NCBI RefSeq assembly: GCF_030296015.1
Contig: NZ_AP027368.1
Location: 4,450,839-4,514,838 of the forward strand
Length of the DNA: 64,000 bases
Direction: 5' to 3'
DNA from: Ferrimonas sp. YFM
Lineage (GTDB): Bacteria > Pseudomonadota > Gammaproteobacteria > Enterobacterales > Shewanellaceae
Below, piece after piece: positions 8,482 through 16,989 of the stretch; positions within the stretch are counted from its first letter, which is position 1; each line of letters opens with the position of its first letter. Both the position numbers and the translations under genes were made by a program. Under the pieces are notes generated by a model that was given only the letters and a program-made list of their open reading frames with translations, did not search any database and had not been told where the DNA came from.

Positions 8482-9606
8482 ATGGTAGATAAAGCACTTG
8501 GAGGCGCCGGCCTCCGCGGCCAAAGCGCCGGTGAAACCGCCCTCTGTACCGTTGGCAAGTCCGGCACCGGACTCACCTACCGCGGCTACGACATCGCCGA
8601 ACTGGCGGACAAAGTCAGCTTCGAAGAGGTGGCCCATCTGCTGCTCAAGGGGCACCTGCCCAACGCCCAGGAGCTGACCGCCTACCGCGAGAAGCTGAAG
8701 AATTTGCGCGGCCTGCCTCAACCTCTGAAAACCGTGCTGGAGCAGATCCCCGCCGACGCCCATCCCATGGACGTCATGCGCACCGGCTGCTCCATGCTGG
8801 GCAACCTGGAAACCGAAGACAGCTTCGACCAGCAGGGTGAGATGGCCGATCGTCTGTTGGCGGCCTTCCCCTCCATCATCTGTTACTGGTACCGCTACAG
8901 CCACGACGGCGTGCGCATCGTCACCGAGACCGAAGATGAGCAGATCGGTGCCCACTTCCTGCGTCTGCTGCACGGCAAGGCCCCCAGCGAACTGCATGCC
9001 AAGGTGATGGACGTCTCGCTGATCCTCTACGCCGAGCACGAGTTCAACGCCTCCACCTTCACCGCCCGGGTGTGTGCCTCCACCCTGTCCGACATGCACT
9101 CCTGCGTCACCGGTGCCATCGGCTCCCTGCGTGGCCCCCTGCATGGCGGTGCCAACGAGGCGGCCATGGAGCTTATCGAGGATATGAAGGATGAGCAGGA
9201 CGCCATCAATATCCTCAAGCAGAAGCTGGTCAACAAAGAGAAGATCATGGGCTTCGGCCACGCCATCTACCGGGAGTCCGACCCCAGGAACGCCATCATC
9301 AAGGGCTGGTCTGCCAAGCTGGCGGAAGAGTACGGCGACGACCGTCTCTACCGGGTGTCTGTGGCCTGTGAAGATCTGATGTGGCAGGAGAAGAAGCTGT
9401 TCTGTAACGCCGACTTCTTCCACGCCTCCGCCTATCACTTCATGGGGATCCCCACCAAGCTGTTCACCCCCATCTTCGTCTGCTCCCGCCTGACCGGCTG
9501 GGCCGCCCACGTGATGGAACAGCGGGCCAACAACCGCATCATCCGCCCGAGCGCGGACTACACAGGCGAAGAGCCTCGCAGTGTACCCGAGCTGAGCCAG
9601 CGCTAA
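8482..9606 (+). CDS. prpC: 2-Methylcitrate synthase
   Basis: 374-aa citrate-synthase-family enzyme condensing propionyl-CoA with oxaloacetate to 2-methylcitrate. The catalytic residues fall in the expected places: His in GPLHGGANE near residue 220, His in MGFGHAIYRESDPRN near residue 257, and Asp in ADFFHASAY near residue 311. The short length and its place between prpB and acnD distinguish it from the housekeeping GltA. An AGGAGAGAAGGAA region before the ATG gives a strong ribosome-binding site. Confidence 0.97.
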   Translation: MVDKALGGAGLRGQSAGETALCTVGKSGTGLTYRGYDIAELADKVSFEEVAHLLLKGHLPNAQELTAYREKLKNLRGLPQPLKTVLEQIPADAHPMDVMRTGCSMLGNLETEDSFDQQGEMADRLLAAFPSIICYWYRYSHDGVRIVTETEDEQIGAHFLRLLHGKAPSELHAKVMDVSLILYAEHEFNASTFTARVCASTLSDMHSCVTGAIGSLRGPLHGGANEAAMELIEDMKDEQDAINILKQKLVNKEKIMGFGHAIYRESDPRNAIIKGWSAKLAEEYGDDRLYRVSVACEDLMWQEKKLFCNADFFHASAYHFMGIPTKLFTPIFVCSRLTGWAAHVMEQRANNRIIRPSADYTGEEPRSVPELSQR

Positions 9607-9623
9607 GCCGCCCCCAGCCCAGT

Positions 9624-9643
9624 GGGCCGCCGTCCGGCGGCCC
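9624..9643 (+). other. Intercistronic stem-loop between prpC and acnD
   Basis: Perfect 8-bp stem (GGGCCGCC / GGCGGCCC) with a 4-base GTCC loop and no T-run, in the 62-bp gap after prpC. Likely roles are mRNA stabilisation or processing that sets the relative levels of PrpBC and AcnD-PrpF; it is not a classical terminator. Confidence 0.7.
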
Positions 9644-9668
9644 GGATTTCACTCTTTGGGTAGAGACT

Positions 9669-12281
9669 ATGAACACAGAATTCCGCAAACCCCTGCCCGG
9701 CACCGGCCTCGATTACTTCGACACCAAAGCCGCGGTAGAGGCCATCGTTCCGGGCAGCTACGCCACCCTGCCCTACACCTCCAGGGTGCTGGCCGAGCAG
9801 CTGGTACGCCGCTGCGACCCGGCCACGCTAGACGACGCCCTGGGGCAGATCATCCACCGCAAACGCGACCTGGACTTCCCCTGGTACCCGGCTCGGGTGG
9901 TGTGCCACGACATCCTGGGCCAGACCGCCCTGGTGGATCTGGCCGGCCTGCGTGACGCCATTGCCGATCAGGGCGGCGACCCCGCCAAGGTCAACCCTGT
10001 GGTGCCCACCCAGCTGATCGTCGACCACTCACTGGCGGTGGAACACGCTGGCTTCGATCCGGACGCGTTTGAGAAGAACCGCGCCATCGAGGATCGCCGC
10101 AACGAGGACAGATTCCACTTTATCGAGTGGACCAAGACCGCCTTCAAGAACGTGGACGTGATCCCCGCCGGTAACGGCATCATGCATCAGATCAACCTGG
10201 AGAAGATGTCCCCGGTCATTCAGTCCAGGGACGGCGTCGCCTTCCCCGACACCTGTGTCGGCACCGACAGCCACACTCCCCATGTGGATGCCCTCGGGGT
10301 GATCGCCATCGGCGTCGGTGGCCTGGAAGCGGAAAACGTGATGCTGGGGCGCGCCTCCATGATGCGCCTGCCGGAGATCGTCGGCGTGCGCCTGACCGGC
10401 AAGCGTCAGCCTGGGATCACCGCCACCGACATCGTGCTGGCGATCACCGAGTTCCTGCGCCAGCAGCGGGTGGTCTCCGCCTACCTGGAGTTCTTCGGCG
10501 ACGGCGCCGCGGATCTCACCATCGGCGACCGCGCCACCATCTCCAACATGACCCCGGAGTTCGGCGCCACCGCCGGCATGTTCTACATCGACCAGCAGAC
10601 TCTGGACTACCTGACCCTCACCGGCCGGGATCCGGATCAGGTGAAACTGGTGGAGCAATACGCCAAGACCACCGGGCTGTGGGCCGATGACCTGCGCGAT
10701 GCCGACTATGAGCGGGTGCTTGAGTTCGACCTGTCCAGCGTCTGCCGCAACATGGCCGGCCCCTCCAACCCCCATCGCCGACTGCCCACGGCCGATCTGG
10801 CCGAGCGCGGCATCGCCACCGACCTGGCTGCGGCCCAGGCCCAGGAAGCCGACGGCAAGATGCCCGACGGCGCGGTGATCATCGCCGCCATCACCAGCTG
10901 CACCAACACCTCCAACCCCAGGAACGTGGTGGCCGCCGGCCTGGTGGCCAAGAAGGCCAACGAGCTGGGACTGGTGCGCAAACCCTGGGTGAAATCCTCC
11001 TTCGCCCCAGGCTCCAAGGTGGCTCAGCTCTACCTGGAGGAGGCGGGACTGCTGCCTGAGCTGGAAAAGCTGGGCTTTGGCATCGTCGCCTTCGCCTGCA
11101 CCACCTGTAACGGCATGAGTGGCGCCCTGGACCCGGTGATTCAGCAGGAGATCATCGACCGCGACCTGTACGCCACCGCCGTGCTGTCCGGCAACCGCAA
11201 CTTCGATGGCCGCATCCACCCCTACGCCAAGCAGGCGTTCCTGGCCTCGCCACCCCTGGTGGTGGCCTACGCCATCGCCGGCACCGTGCGGTTCGACATC
11301 GAACAGGATGTGCTGGGCCATGACCCCCAGGGCAATCCGGTAACCCTCAAGGATCTCTGGCCCTCGGACGAGGAGATCGACGCCATCGTCGGCCAACATG
11401 TGAAGCCGGAGCAGTTCCGCCAGGTGTACGAGCCCATGTTCGATCTCAGCGTCGACTATGGTGAGGACAACGACCCTCTGTACGACTGGCGCCCCATGAG
11501 CACCTACATCCGCCGCCCCCCCTACTGGGAGGGTGCCCTGGCGGGCGAGCGCAGCCTCAAAGGGATGCGCCCCCTGGCGGTGCTGGGTGACAACATCACC
11601 ACCGACCACCTCTCCCCCTCCAACGCCATCCTGGCCAGCTCTGCCGCCGGCGAGTACCTGGCGAAGATGGGCCTGCCGGAGGAGGACTTCAACTCCTACG
11701 CCACCCACAGGGGCGATCACCTCACCGCCCAGCGAGCTACCTTCGCCAACCCCAAGCTGCTCAATGAGATGGTGCGGGATGAGCAGGGTGAGATCCGTCA
11801 GGGATCCCTGGCTCGCATCGAGCCTGAGGGTCAGGTCACCCGCATGTGGGAAGCCATTGAAACCTACATGGATCGCAAACAGCCACTGATCATCGTCGCC
11901 GGCGCCGACTACGGTCAGGGTTCCAGCCGTGACTGGGCCGCCAAAGGGGTCCGCCTGGCCGGGGTCGAGGCGATCGTCGCCGAGGGTTTCGAACGCATCC
12001 ACCGCACCAACCTGGTGGGCATGGGCGTGCTGCCCCTGGAGTTCAAACCGGGCACCACCCGACTGACCCTGGGGCTGGATGGCAGCGAGACCTACGACGT
12101 CATCGGCCAGCGCACCCCGGGGGCGACCCTGGCACTGCTGATCCACCGAGCCGACGGCAACACCCTGGAAGTGCCGGTGATCTGTCGCCTGGATACCGCC
12201 GAAGAGGTCTCCGTCTATGAGGCGGGTGGCGTACTGCAACGTTTCGCCAAGGACTTCCTGGCCTCGGAAGCGGCCGGCTAG
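9669..12281 (+). CDS. acnD: Fe/S-dependent 2-methylcitrate dehydratase
   Basis: 870-aa aconitase-family enzyme that dehydrates 2-methylcitrate and, with PrpF, replaces PrpD in this cycle. The [4Fe-4S] ligands are the cysteine of SCTNTSNPRN and the CTTC pair in FACTTCNGMSG. The C-terminal swivel domain carries the substrate-binding GADYGQGSSRDWAA segment. Its length matches AcnD and is slightly shorter than AcnA. Pairing with prpF directly downstream is diagnostic of the AcnD/PrpF variant. No prpD is present in the window. Confidence 0.96.
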   Translation: MNTEFRKPLPGTGLDYFDTKAAVEAIVPGSYATLPYTSRVLAEQLVRRCDPATLDDALGQIIHRKRDLDFPWYPARVVCHDILGQTALVDLAGLRDAIADQGGDPAKVNPVVPTQLIVDHSLAVEHAGFDPDAFEKNRAIEDRRNEDRFHFIEWTKTAFKNVDVIPAGNGIMHQINLEKMSPVIQSRDGVAFPDTCVGTDSHTPHVDALGVIAIGVGGLEAENVMLGRASMMRLPEIVGVRLTGKRQPGITATDIVLAITEFLRQQRVVSAYLEFFGDGAADLTIGDRATISNMTPEFGATAGMFYIDQQTLDYLTLTGRDPDQVKLVEQYAKTTGLWADDLRDADYERVLEFDLSSVCRNMAGPSNPHRRLPTADLAERGIATDLAAAQAQEADGKMPDGAVIIAAITSCTNTSNPRNVVAAGLVAKKANELGLVRKPWVKSSFAPGSKVAQLYLEEAGLLPELEKLGFGIVAFACTTCNGMSGALDPVIQQEIIDRDLYATAVLSGNRNFDGRIHPYAKQAFLASPPLVVAYAIAGTVRFDIEQDVLGHDPQGNPVTLKDLWPSDEEIDAIVGQHVKPEQFRQVYEPMFDLSVDYGEDNDPLYDWRPMSTYIRRPPYWEGALAGERSLKGMRPLAVLGDNITTDHLSPSNAILASSAAGEYLAKMGLPEEDFNSYATHRGDHLTAQRATFANPKLLNEMVRDEQGEIRQGSLARIEPEGQVTRMWEAIETYMDRKQPLIIVAGADYGQGSSRDWAAKGVRLAGVEAIVAEGFERIHRTNLVGMGVLPLEFKPGTTRLTLGLDGSETYDVIGQRTPGATLALLIHRADGNTLEVPVICRLDTAEEVSVYEAGGVLQRFAKDFLASEAAG

Positions 12282-12301
12282 ACCCAATCAGAACAAGCCA
12301 T

Positions 12302-12323
12302 GGGGCGTGGCCTGCCGCGCCCC
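12302..12323 (+). other. Intercistronic stem-loop between acnD and prpF
   Basis: A GGGGCG / CGCCCC stem with a 10-base loop lies between the acnD stop and the prpF Shine-Dalgarno sequence (AAAGGAG, ~12327-12335). No T-run follows. Its proximity to the ribosome-binding site could modulate prpF translation. Confidence 0.55.
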
Positions 12324-12339
12324 GGTAAAAGGAGAAACC

Positions 12340-13530
12340 ATGGCGTTTCCACCGCAAATCAAAATCCCCGCCACCTACATGCGCGGCGGCACCAGCAAGG
12401 GGGTGTTCTTCAGCCTCAGCGATCTGCCGGAAGCCGCCCAGCAACCGGGACCGGCCCGGGACGCCCTGCTGCTGAGGGTGATCGGCAGCCCGGACCCTTA
12501 CGGTAAACACACCGATGGCATGGGCGGCGCCACCTCCAGCACCAGTAAGACGGTGATTCTGGCCAGCAGCACCCAGCCGGGCCACGATGTGGACTACCTG
12601 TTCGGCCAGGTGGCCATCGACAAGCCCTTTATCGACTGGAGTGGCAACTGTGGCAACCTCACCGCCGCGGTAGGCGCCTTTGCCATCAGCAATGGCCTGG
12701 TGGACCCGAGCCGCATTCCCGACAACGGCATTGCCACGGTGCGGATCTGGCAGGCCAACATCCACAAGACCATCATCGCCCAGGTGCCCATCACCGACGG
12801 TCAGGTGCAGGAGACTGGCGACTTTGAGCTGGATGGGGTCACCTTCCCCGCCGCCGAGGTGGAGGTCAGCTTCCTGGATCCCGCCGACGGCGACGGCGCC
12901 ATGTTCCCCACCGGCAATTTGGTGGATACCCTGGAGGTGCCCGAGTCCCTGGTCCCCGGAGGCAAACTGGAAGCGACCCTGATCAACGCCGGCATCCCTA
13001 CCCTGTTCTTCAACGCCGAGGCCCTGGGTTACGACGGCACCGAACTGCAGGAGGCGATCAACGCCGATCCCGCCGCCCTGGAACGCTTCGAGGCGCTGCG
13101 TGCCATAGGTGCCGTCAAGATGGGGCTGATCAAGGAGGTGGGCGAAGCGGCCAGCCGCCAGCACACCCCGAAGATCGCCTTCGTCGCCCCACCGAAAAGC
13201 TACACCGCCTCCAGCGGCAAGGGGATTGACGCCGACAGCATCGACCTCAATGTGCGGGCCCTGTCCATGGGCAAGCTGCACCACGCCATGATGGGCACCG
13301 CCGCCGTGGCCATCGGCACCGCCGCCGCCATCCCGGGCACCCTGGTGAACCTGGCCGCCGGTGGCGGCGAGCGCAGCTTCGTGCGCTTCGGCCACCCCTC
13401 GGGCACCCTCAAGGTGGGTGCCCAGGCCAGCCAGCAGAATGGCCAGTGGCGGGTGGACTCCGCCATCATGAGCCGCAGCGCCCGGGTGCTGATGGAGGGC
13501 TGGGTCAGAGTTCCCGGCGACACCCTGTAA
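12340..13530 (+). CDS. prpF: AcnD-accessory protein PrpF (2-methylaconitate isomerase family)
   Basis: 396-aa PrpF family protein with the diaminopimelate-epimerase-like fold. It isomerises 2-methylaconitate produced by AcnD so the cycle can continue. The N-terminal YMRGGTSKGVFF and the DWSGNCGNLTAAVG segment carry the conserved lysine and cysteine regions of the family. The ATG at 12340 follows a good ribosome-binding site and replaces a longer reading that would overlap acnD. It is the last gene before a terminator, so it closes the prp operon. Confidence 0.95.
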   Translation: MAFPPQIKIPATYMRGGTSKGVFFSLSDLPEAAQQPGPARDALLLRVIGSPDPYGKHTDGMGGATSSTSKTVILASSTQPGHDVDYLFGQVAIDKPFIDWSGNCGNLTAAVGAFAISNGLVDPSRIPDNGIATVRIWQANIHKTIIAQVPITDGQVQETGDFELDGVTFPAAEVEVSFLDPADGDGAMFPTGNLVDTLEVPESLVPGGKLEATLINAGIPTLFFNAEALGYDGTELQEAINADPAALERFEALRAIGAVKMGLIKEVGEAASRQHTPKIAFVAPPKSYTASSGKGIDADSIDLNVRALSMGKLHHAMMGTAAVAIGTAAAIPGTLVNLAAGGGERSFVRFGHPSGTLKVGAQASQQNGQWRVDSAIMSRSARVLMEGWVRVPGDTL

Positions 13531-13551
13531 CCCCTTTCCTTCCCAACTTCA

Positions 13552-13577
13552 GCCCGGCAATCGCCGGGCCTTTTTTT
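13552..13577 (+). terminator. Rho-independent terminator of the prp operon
   Basis: Stem GCCCGGC / GCCGGGC with a 4-base loop followed by C and seven T residues, 22 bp after the prpF stop and just before the next start codon. Confidence 0.93.
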
Positions 13578-13586
13578 GGAGCCTCA

Positions 13587-14279
13587 ATGACCTTTCTCGA
13601 TATGGCCGGTGGCCTCAACAGCCTGATGATCGTCGCCAGCCTTTACGGCATCTGGGCCCAGCTGCGCACCGTATTGCAGCGCCGCGCCAGGGGCGAAACC
13701 GCCACCGACCTGCTCTCTTTGAATCAGTTCAGCGTCAGCTACTTCGCCTATTGGTCCTTCTTCCTCTACGGCCTGTCAGTCACCCCCATCAACCACTACC
13801 TGGTGTGGCCCAGGCTGGCGGCCGCCCTGCTGGTACTGGGAATACTGCTGCAGATGGCCAGGGAGCGGGGGCGGGCGGCCAAAGGTGTCTGCACCCTGGC
13901 ACTGCTGTCTCTGGGACTCGGCCTGGCGGTGGCCACCCTGGGCCCTCAGCTTCAGGACAGCGGCCGCTGGCTGGCCACAGTATTGATCCTGGGAATCAGC
14001 CTGATGCTGGCCCAAGGGTACGGCCATCAGATCTTGTTGATGTGGCGGGAAAAGAGAACCGGTGCCATCAATATACGCATGAGCCAGTGGATCCTGGCCA
14101 TGGATCTCTCCACCCTGCTGCTGGTGACCGCCATGGGCTGGCAAAGCGGCTGGCCACTGGCGGTGCTGGCCATCACCAGCGCCCTGACCAAGGTGATCCT
14201 GCTCGGGTTGTACCGATACCTGGCCACTGACGAATCCACAGGCCGATCTGGATCTCAGGCTGACGAGGCACACCCTTGA
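13587..14279 (+). CDS. Polytopic membrane protein, PQ-loop-like
   Basis: 230-aa protein with about seven hydrophobic segments. Two similar regions, YGIWAQLRTVLQRR...SLNQFSVSYFAYW and YGHQILLMWREKR...MSQWILAMDLSTL, have the look of PQ-loop (SemiSWEET-type) repeats: a helix ending in a Q-containing turn, a basic stretch, then a helix with aromatic residues. No substrate can be named. The ATG at 13587 begins 10 bp after the prp terminator, and the only purine-rich stretch before it (TTTGGAGCC) gives a usable ribosome-binding site. A tail of ~15 polar residues follows the last helix. Confidence 0.6.
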   Translation: MTFLDMAGGLNSLMIVASLYGIWAQLRTVLQRRARGETATDLLSLNQFSVSYFAYWSFFLYGLSVTPINHYLVWPRLAAALLVLGILLQMARERGRAAKGVCTLALLSLGLGLAVATLGPQLQDSGRWLATVLILGISLMLAQGYGHQILLMWREKRTGAINIRMSQWILAMDLSTLLLVTAMGWQSGWPLAVLAITSALTKVILLGLYRYLATDESTGRSGSQADEAHP

Positions 14280-14332
14280 AGCCATTCTCAAACTGATTCA
14301 AAATTGGCCTCTATTTTTCAACCAGTTGTGGA

Positions 14333-14863
14333 ATGAAGTCGGTGACATCCAGACCCTCGCCTCAAGGCTTTACCCTGATAGAACTGACCCTGGTGTTGGT
14401 GCTTCTGGCTGTGATGGCCGCTGCGGCTGTTCCCCGCTTCATCAACCTGAGCAGTGACGCCAAAGGGGCGGTCCTGACTCAGTTTCAGGCCGCAGTGCGC
14501 GGGGCCAACACTCAACTCTACCTGTTCTCCAAGCTGCCCAGCTACCGGGTTCGTGCCGTGTCCGGCCGGGGCGATCTCACCGATGTGGATGTGGATGGTG
14601 ACGGCACCTATGAGACCCGGCTCAAATGCGGCTATCTGGACAATACCGACGTGGCCAAGCGGCTGGATTACAGTGATGAGGCTCTGGGATTCGAGTATGA
14701 AGGGGTCGACAAGGTCTACTTCGGCTTCGGCACCGGCAACATCAAGGCCAGCCAGTGCTACTTCATGTATCGCCAAGCCTATGGCACCACCAACCCAGGC
14801 AGCTGCAGTCAGGATGACCCCAAGGCCGCCCCCACCTATGAACTGCAGCTGAGCGGCTGCTGA
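14333..14863 (+). CDS. Type IV pilin-like / MSHA-type prepilin
   Basis: 176-aa secreted pilin-like protein. The class III signal is explicit: QGFTLIELTLVLVLLAVMAA, with prepilin peptidase cleavage predicted after G12, F13 as residue 1 of the mature protein and E17 as mature E5. A ~20-residue hydrophobic helix follows. Four cysteines in the C-terminal half could form two disulfides (C103 in LKCGYL and three in the last ~30 residues). It stands alone with no pilus assembly genes nearby, so it may be a minor pilin or pseudopilin served by machinery encoded elsewhere. Confidence 0.82.
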   Translation: MKSVTSRPSPQGFTLIELTLVLVLLAVMAAAAVPRFINLSSDAKGAVLTQFQAAVRGANTQLYLFSKLPSYRVRAVSGRGDLTDVDVDGDGTYETRLKCGYLDNTDVAKRLDYSDEALGFEYEGVDKVYFGFGTGNIKASQCYFMYRQAYGTTNPGSCSQDDPKAAPTYELQLSGC

Positions 14864-14916
14864 TTCCTCCATCGAACACTGACAGGAATGTGTGCAGTCA
14901 ACTTAAGGAATAGAAG

Positions 14917-14988
14917 ATGAAAAACACCAAGTTCATTATGTTTATCGCAGGTACTCTGTTTGGTGCAGCAGTGTATCTGCTCATCTGA
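14917..14988 (+). CDS. 23-aa hydrophobic mini-protein (candidate)
   Basis: Short ORF reading MKNTKFIMFIAGTLFGAAVY then LLI. It has a basic N-terminus followed by a single ~17-residue transmembrane helix, the classic layout of bacterial small membrane proteins. AAGGA lies 8 bp upstream of the ATG. It sits in the 158-bp gap between the pilin gene and the convergent cupin gene. No family is recognised, and chance cannot be excluded at this length. Confidence 0.4.
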   Translation: MKNTKFIMFIAGTLFGAAVYLLI

Positions 14989-15021
14989 ACTTCATCGCCT
15001 TTAGCTGACATCAGAAGCCAA

Positions 15022-15642
15022 CTAAAAATGCCCGGCCTTGAGCCACACCAGGCTGGGAGCTTCCGCACGCAGCGGCGGACACAACCCGGCGGGGAAGCGG
15101 CACCAGTGGCCTCTGGAGAGACGATGGCCCGGCGCCTCCAACAGGCCATCCACCAGGAAAAACTCACAGGAGAAGGGCTGAGCCGGCAGCCCCTCGCCGG
15201 GATTCAGCCTGAACCAGCTGACCCGCTCTGACCCATGGCGGTGCAACTCCCGGGACGGGGCACCAAAGAGGCCGGGAATCACCAGAGACTGGCCGTCATC
15301 GTCGGCAAACTGGCAGAGTTTCACCAGCAGCACACAGCCCGGCTCGCTGGCCGGAGCGTGGCCACTGCCTGGCGGATTTCTCAGGTAGCTGCCCGCGCCG
15401 AAGTGGCCGCTTTCGTCGCTGAACACCCCCTCCAGAACCAGCAACTCTTCGCCGGCCGGGTGACCGTGATTGGGAAAGGCGCTGCCCGGGTCATAGCGCA
15501 CCAGGCTGGTGACATGGCCACGCTCTTCCGCGACGCACTCCAGGCGTTTTCGCCAGACTCCGGGGGCGGGGGAGGCCTGCCAGGTCAGGGCCTGGGTATC
15601 GATCACCAGGGGTTTGTCGAAGGCCATGTTCAGGGGCTGCAT
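15022..15642 (-). CDS. ChrR-like cupin protein
   Basis: 206-aa double-cupin-like protein. The first half carries a clear ChrR-type (cupin_7) site: PNHGHPAGEELLVLEGVFSD supplies HxH and Glu ligands, and NPPGSGH the last histidine. The second half repeats the fold but lacks an obvious metal site. In ChrR this C-terminal domain senses singlet oxygen or organic peroxides, but the N-terminal zinc anti-sigma domain and a partner ECF sigma factor gene are absent here. It is therefore probably a stand-alone cupin. The ATG at 15642 is preceded by AAAGGAGAGAGG, much better than upstream choices. Confidence 0.75.
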   Translation of the reverse strand: MQPLNMAFDKPLVIDTQALTWQASPAPGVWRKRLECVAEERGHVTSLVRYDPGSAFPNHGHPAGEELLVLEGVFSDESGHFGAGSYLRNPPGSGHAPASEPGCVLLVKLCQFADDDGQSLVIPGLFGAPSRELHRHGSERVSWFRLNPGEGLPAQPFSCEFFLVDGLLEAPGHRLSRGHWCRFPAGLCPPLRAEAPSLVWLKAGHF

Positions 15643-15700
15643 CCCTCTCTCCTTTGCACTGACCGATCCTCTAAGTATCGTCCCGGGACGCCCAGGGATC

Positions 15701-15725
15701 AAAAAAGGCAGCCCGGAGGCTGCCT
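15701..15725 (-). terminator. Terminator downstream of the porin gene (distal)
   Basis: Minus-strand hairpin GGCAGCC-TCCG-GGCTGCC followed by six T residues, lying between the porin stop and the ChrR-like cupin start. Confidence 0.85.
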
Positions 15726-15741
15726 GAAACGCAAGGATGTT

Positions 15742-15773
15742 AAAAAAGAGAGGGCCTGCCGGGGCAGCAGGCC
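15742..15773 (-). terminator. Terminator downstream of the porin gene (proximal)
   Basis: Minus-strand hairpin GGCCTGC / GCAGGCC followed by CTCTC and six T residues, 24 bp past the porin stop. Together with the hairpin at 15701-15725 it forms a tandem terminator that isolates the strongly expressed porin from the cupin gene. Confidence 0.75.
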
Positions 15774-15796
15774 TTCCCAAGGGTGAGCGGATGGGC

Positions 15797-16855
15797 TCAG
15801 AAGTTCCAGCCGAGGTCGAAGTCGTAACGCATGCCCACGGCAATGGAGGTGTCCTTGTCGGCGTTGTCGAAGTCCTTCACCAGGTACTCAACGTGCAGAC
15901 GCAGGTTTCCGGCAGGCTGCCACTCCAGGGTGGTGTTGTAGCCATCGTAGTCGCCACTGGCCACTTTCTTGCCGTCTTCAAACTTGAAGTAGCCCAGCTT
16001 CACCTTGTAGTCGTCGGCGAAGGGGTAGGCCAGGGCGGTATCTATGGTGCTGCCACTGCGATCGGCACCGCCGTCCAGGTTGTAGTCCTTGTCCTGGTAA
16101 GCAGCCGCCAGATAGAGGCCGTTGTCGAAGCTGTACGCCACCACGCCGCCCAGAGTCTTGTCGTCACCGATCACCTGGTTGCTGTCATCCAGGCGATCCG
16201 CGGCGACGTAACCCAGACCCAGGTGCAGGCCATCCAGGTCGTAACCCAGACCCAGGTTCACCAGATCGGCGTTGTCGTCACCCTTGTCGCCACTGATCTG
16301 AGCGCCGGCCATCAGGGTGACACCCTGGTGCTGCAGCTTGTAGGTGACGAAGTTGTCGACGAAGAAGGGGCTCTCCGCGTCATAGGCGTAGGGGCTGTTG
16401 GCGTGGTTGAAGATGTCCACGTACTCGGCCACCAGGGTGTACTGGGCAGGACGCTGCTTACCCACGCCCAGCTGGCCGTAAGGGGTGGACAGCGCCACGT
16501 AGGCCTGGCGGGCCTTGCCGAAGTCACCGTTGTTGGAGATGTCGACGCTCCACTCACCCTGGGCGATGGCTACCCAGCCATTGCTCAGTTCGGTGGTGGC
16601 CTTGATGCCCACCCGGGACAGGGCGTCACGCACGTCCCACTTTTTCTCACCATCCAGGTCCAGGTAGTTGAAGGTGGGGCGCAGGCTGCCGTACAGGTTG
16701 AAGGTGGTGCCTTCGGCGACCTGGGGGCCCTGCTGCTCCAGCTGCTGGACGCGCTCAGACAGGACGCGCACCTGCTCTTCCAGGGAGTCGGCGGCCAGGG
16801 CATTGAAAGACAGGGCGGCAACGGCGCCGGCAATCAGAGTCATCTTGGTGTTCAT
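15797..16855 (-). CDS. Outer-membrane porin
   Basis: 352-aa trimeric-porin-like protein. A 21-residue signal peptide (LIAGAVAALSFNALA, cleaved before ADS) is followed by a short coiled coil (SLEEQVRVLSERVQQLEQQ) as in Shewanella-type porins. Alternating amphipathic strands then run to the C-terminal RYDFDLGWNF, whose final Phe is the outer-membrane assembly signal. The ATG at 16855 places the signal peptide correctly; an upstream ATG at 16870 is possible. It lies just downstream of the molybdoenzyme operon on the same strand, separated by a GC-rich gap. The substrate is unknown. Confidence 0.88.
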   Translation of the reverse strand: MNTKMTLIAGAVAALSFNALAADSLEEQVRVLSERVQQLEQQGPQVAEGTTFNLYGSLRPTFNYLDLDGEKKWDVRDALSRVGIKATTELSNGWVAIAQGEWSVDISNNGDFGKARQAYVALSTPYGQLGVGKQRPAQYTLVAEYVDIFNHANSPYAYDAESPFFVDNFVTYKLQHQGVTLMAGAQISGDKGDDNADLVNLGLGYDLDGLHLGLGYVAADRLDDSNQVIGDDKTLGGVVAYSFDNGLYLAAAYQDKDYNLDGGADRSGSTIDTALAYPFADDYKVKLGYFKFEDGKKVASGDYDGYNTTLEWQPAGNLRLHVEYLVKDFDNADKDTSIAVGMRYDFDLGWNF

Positions 16856-16989
16856 TGTCGTAATTCTCATTCCGTTAGGTACTACGGGGCCGCACCTGCT
16901 CGCGGGGAGAGGTGAACGGCACGGATTCAATGAATCGGCCCCGGATGGGGCCGGGAGAGGCCGGGGACGCTGGCGCCCCCGGCATCAAG

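Noticed and set aside
10029-12287. 752-aa open frame on the minus strand
   Set aside because: It lies wholly opposite acnD, which has clear catalytic cysteines and operon context. The frame is a GC-rich shadow with a His/Gly/Val-rich translation and no family pattern.
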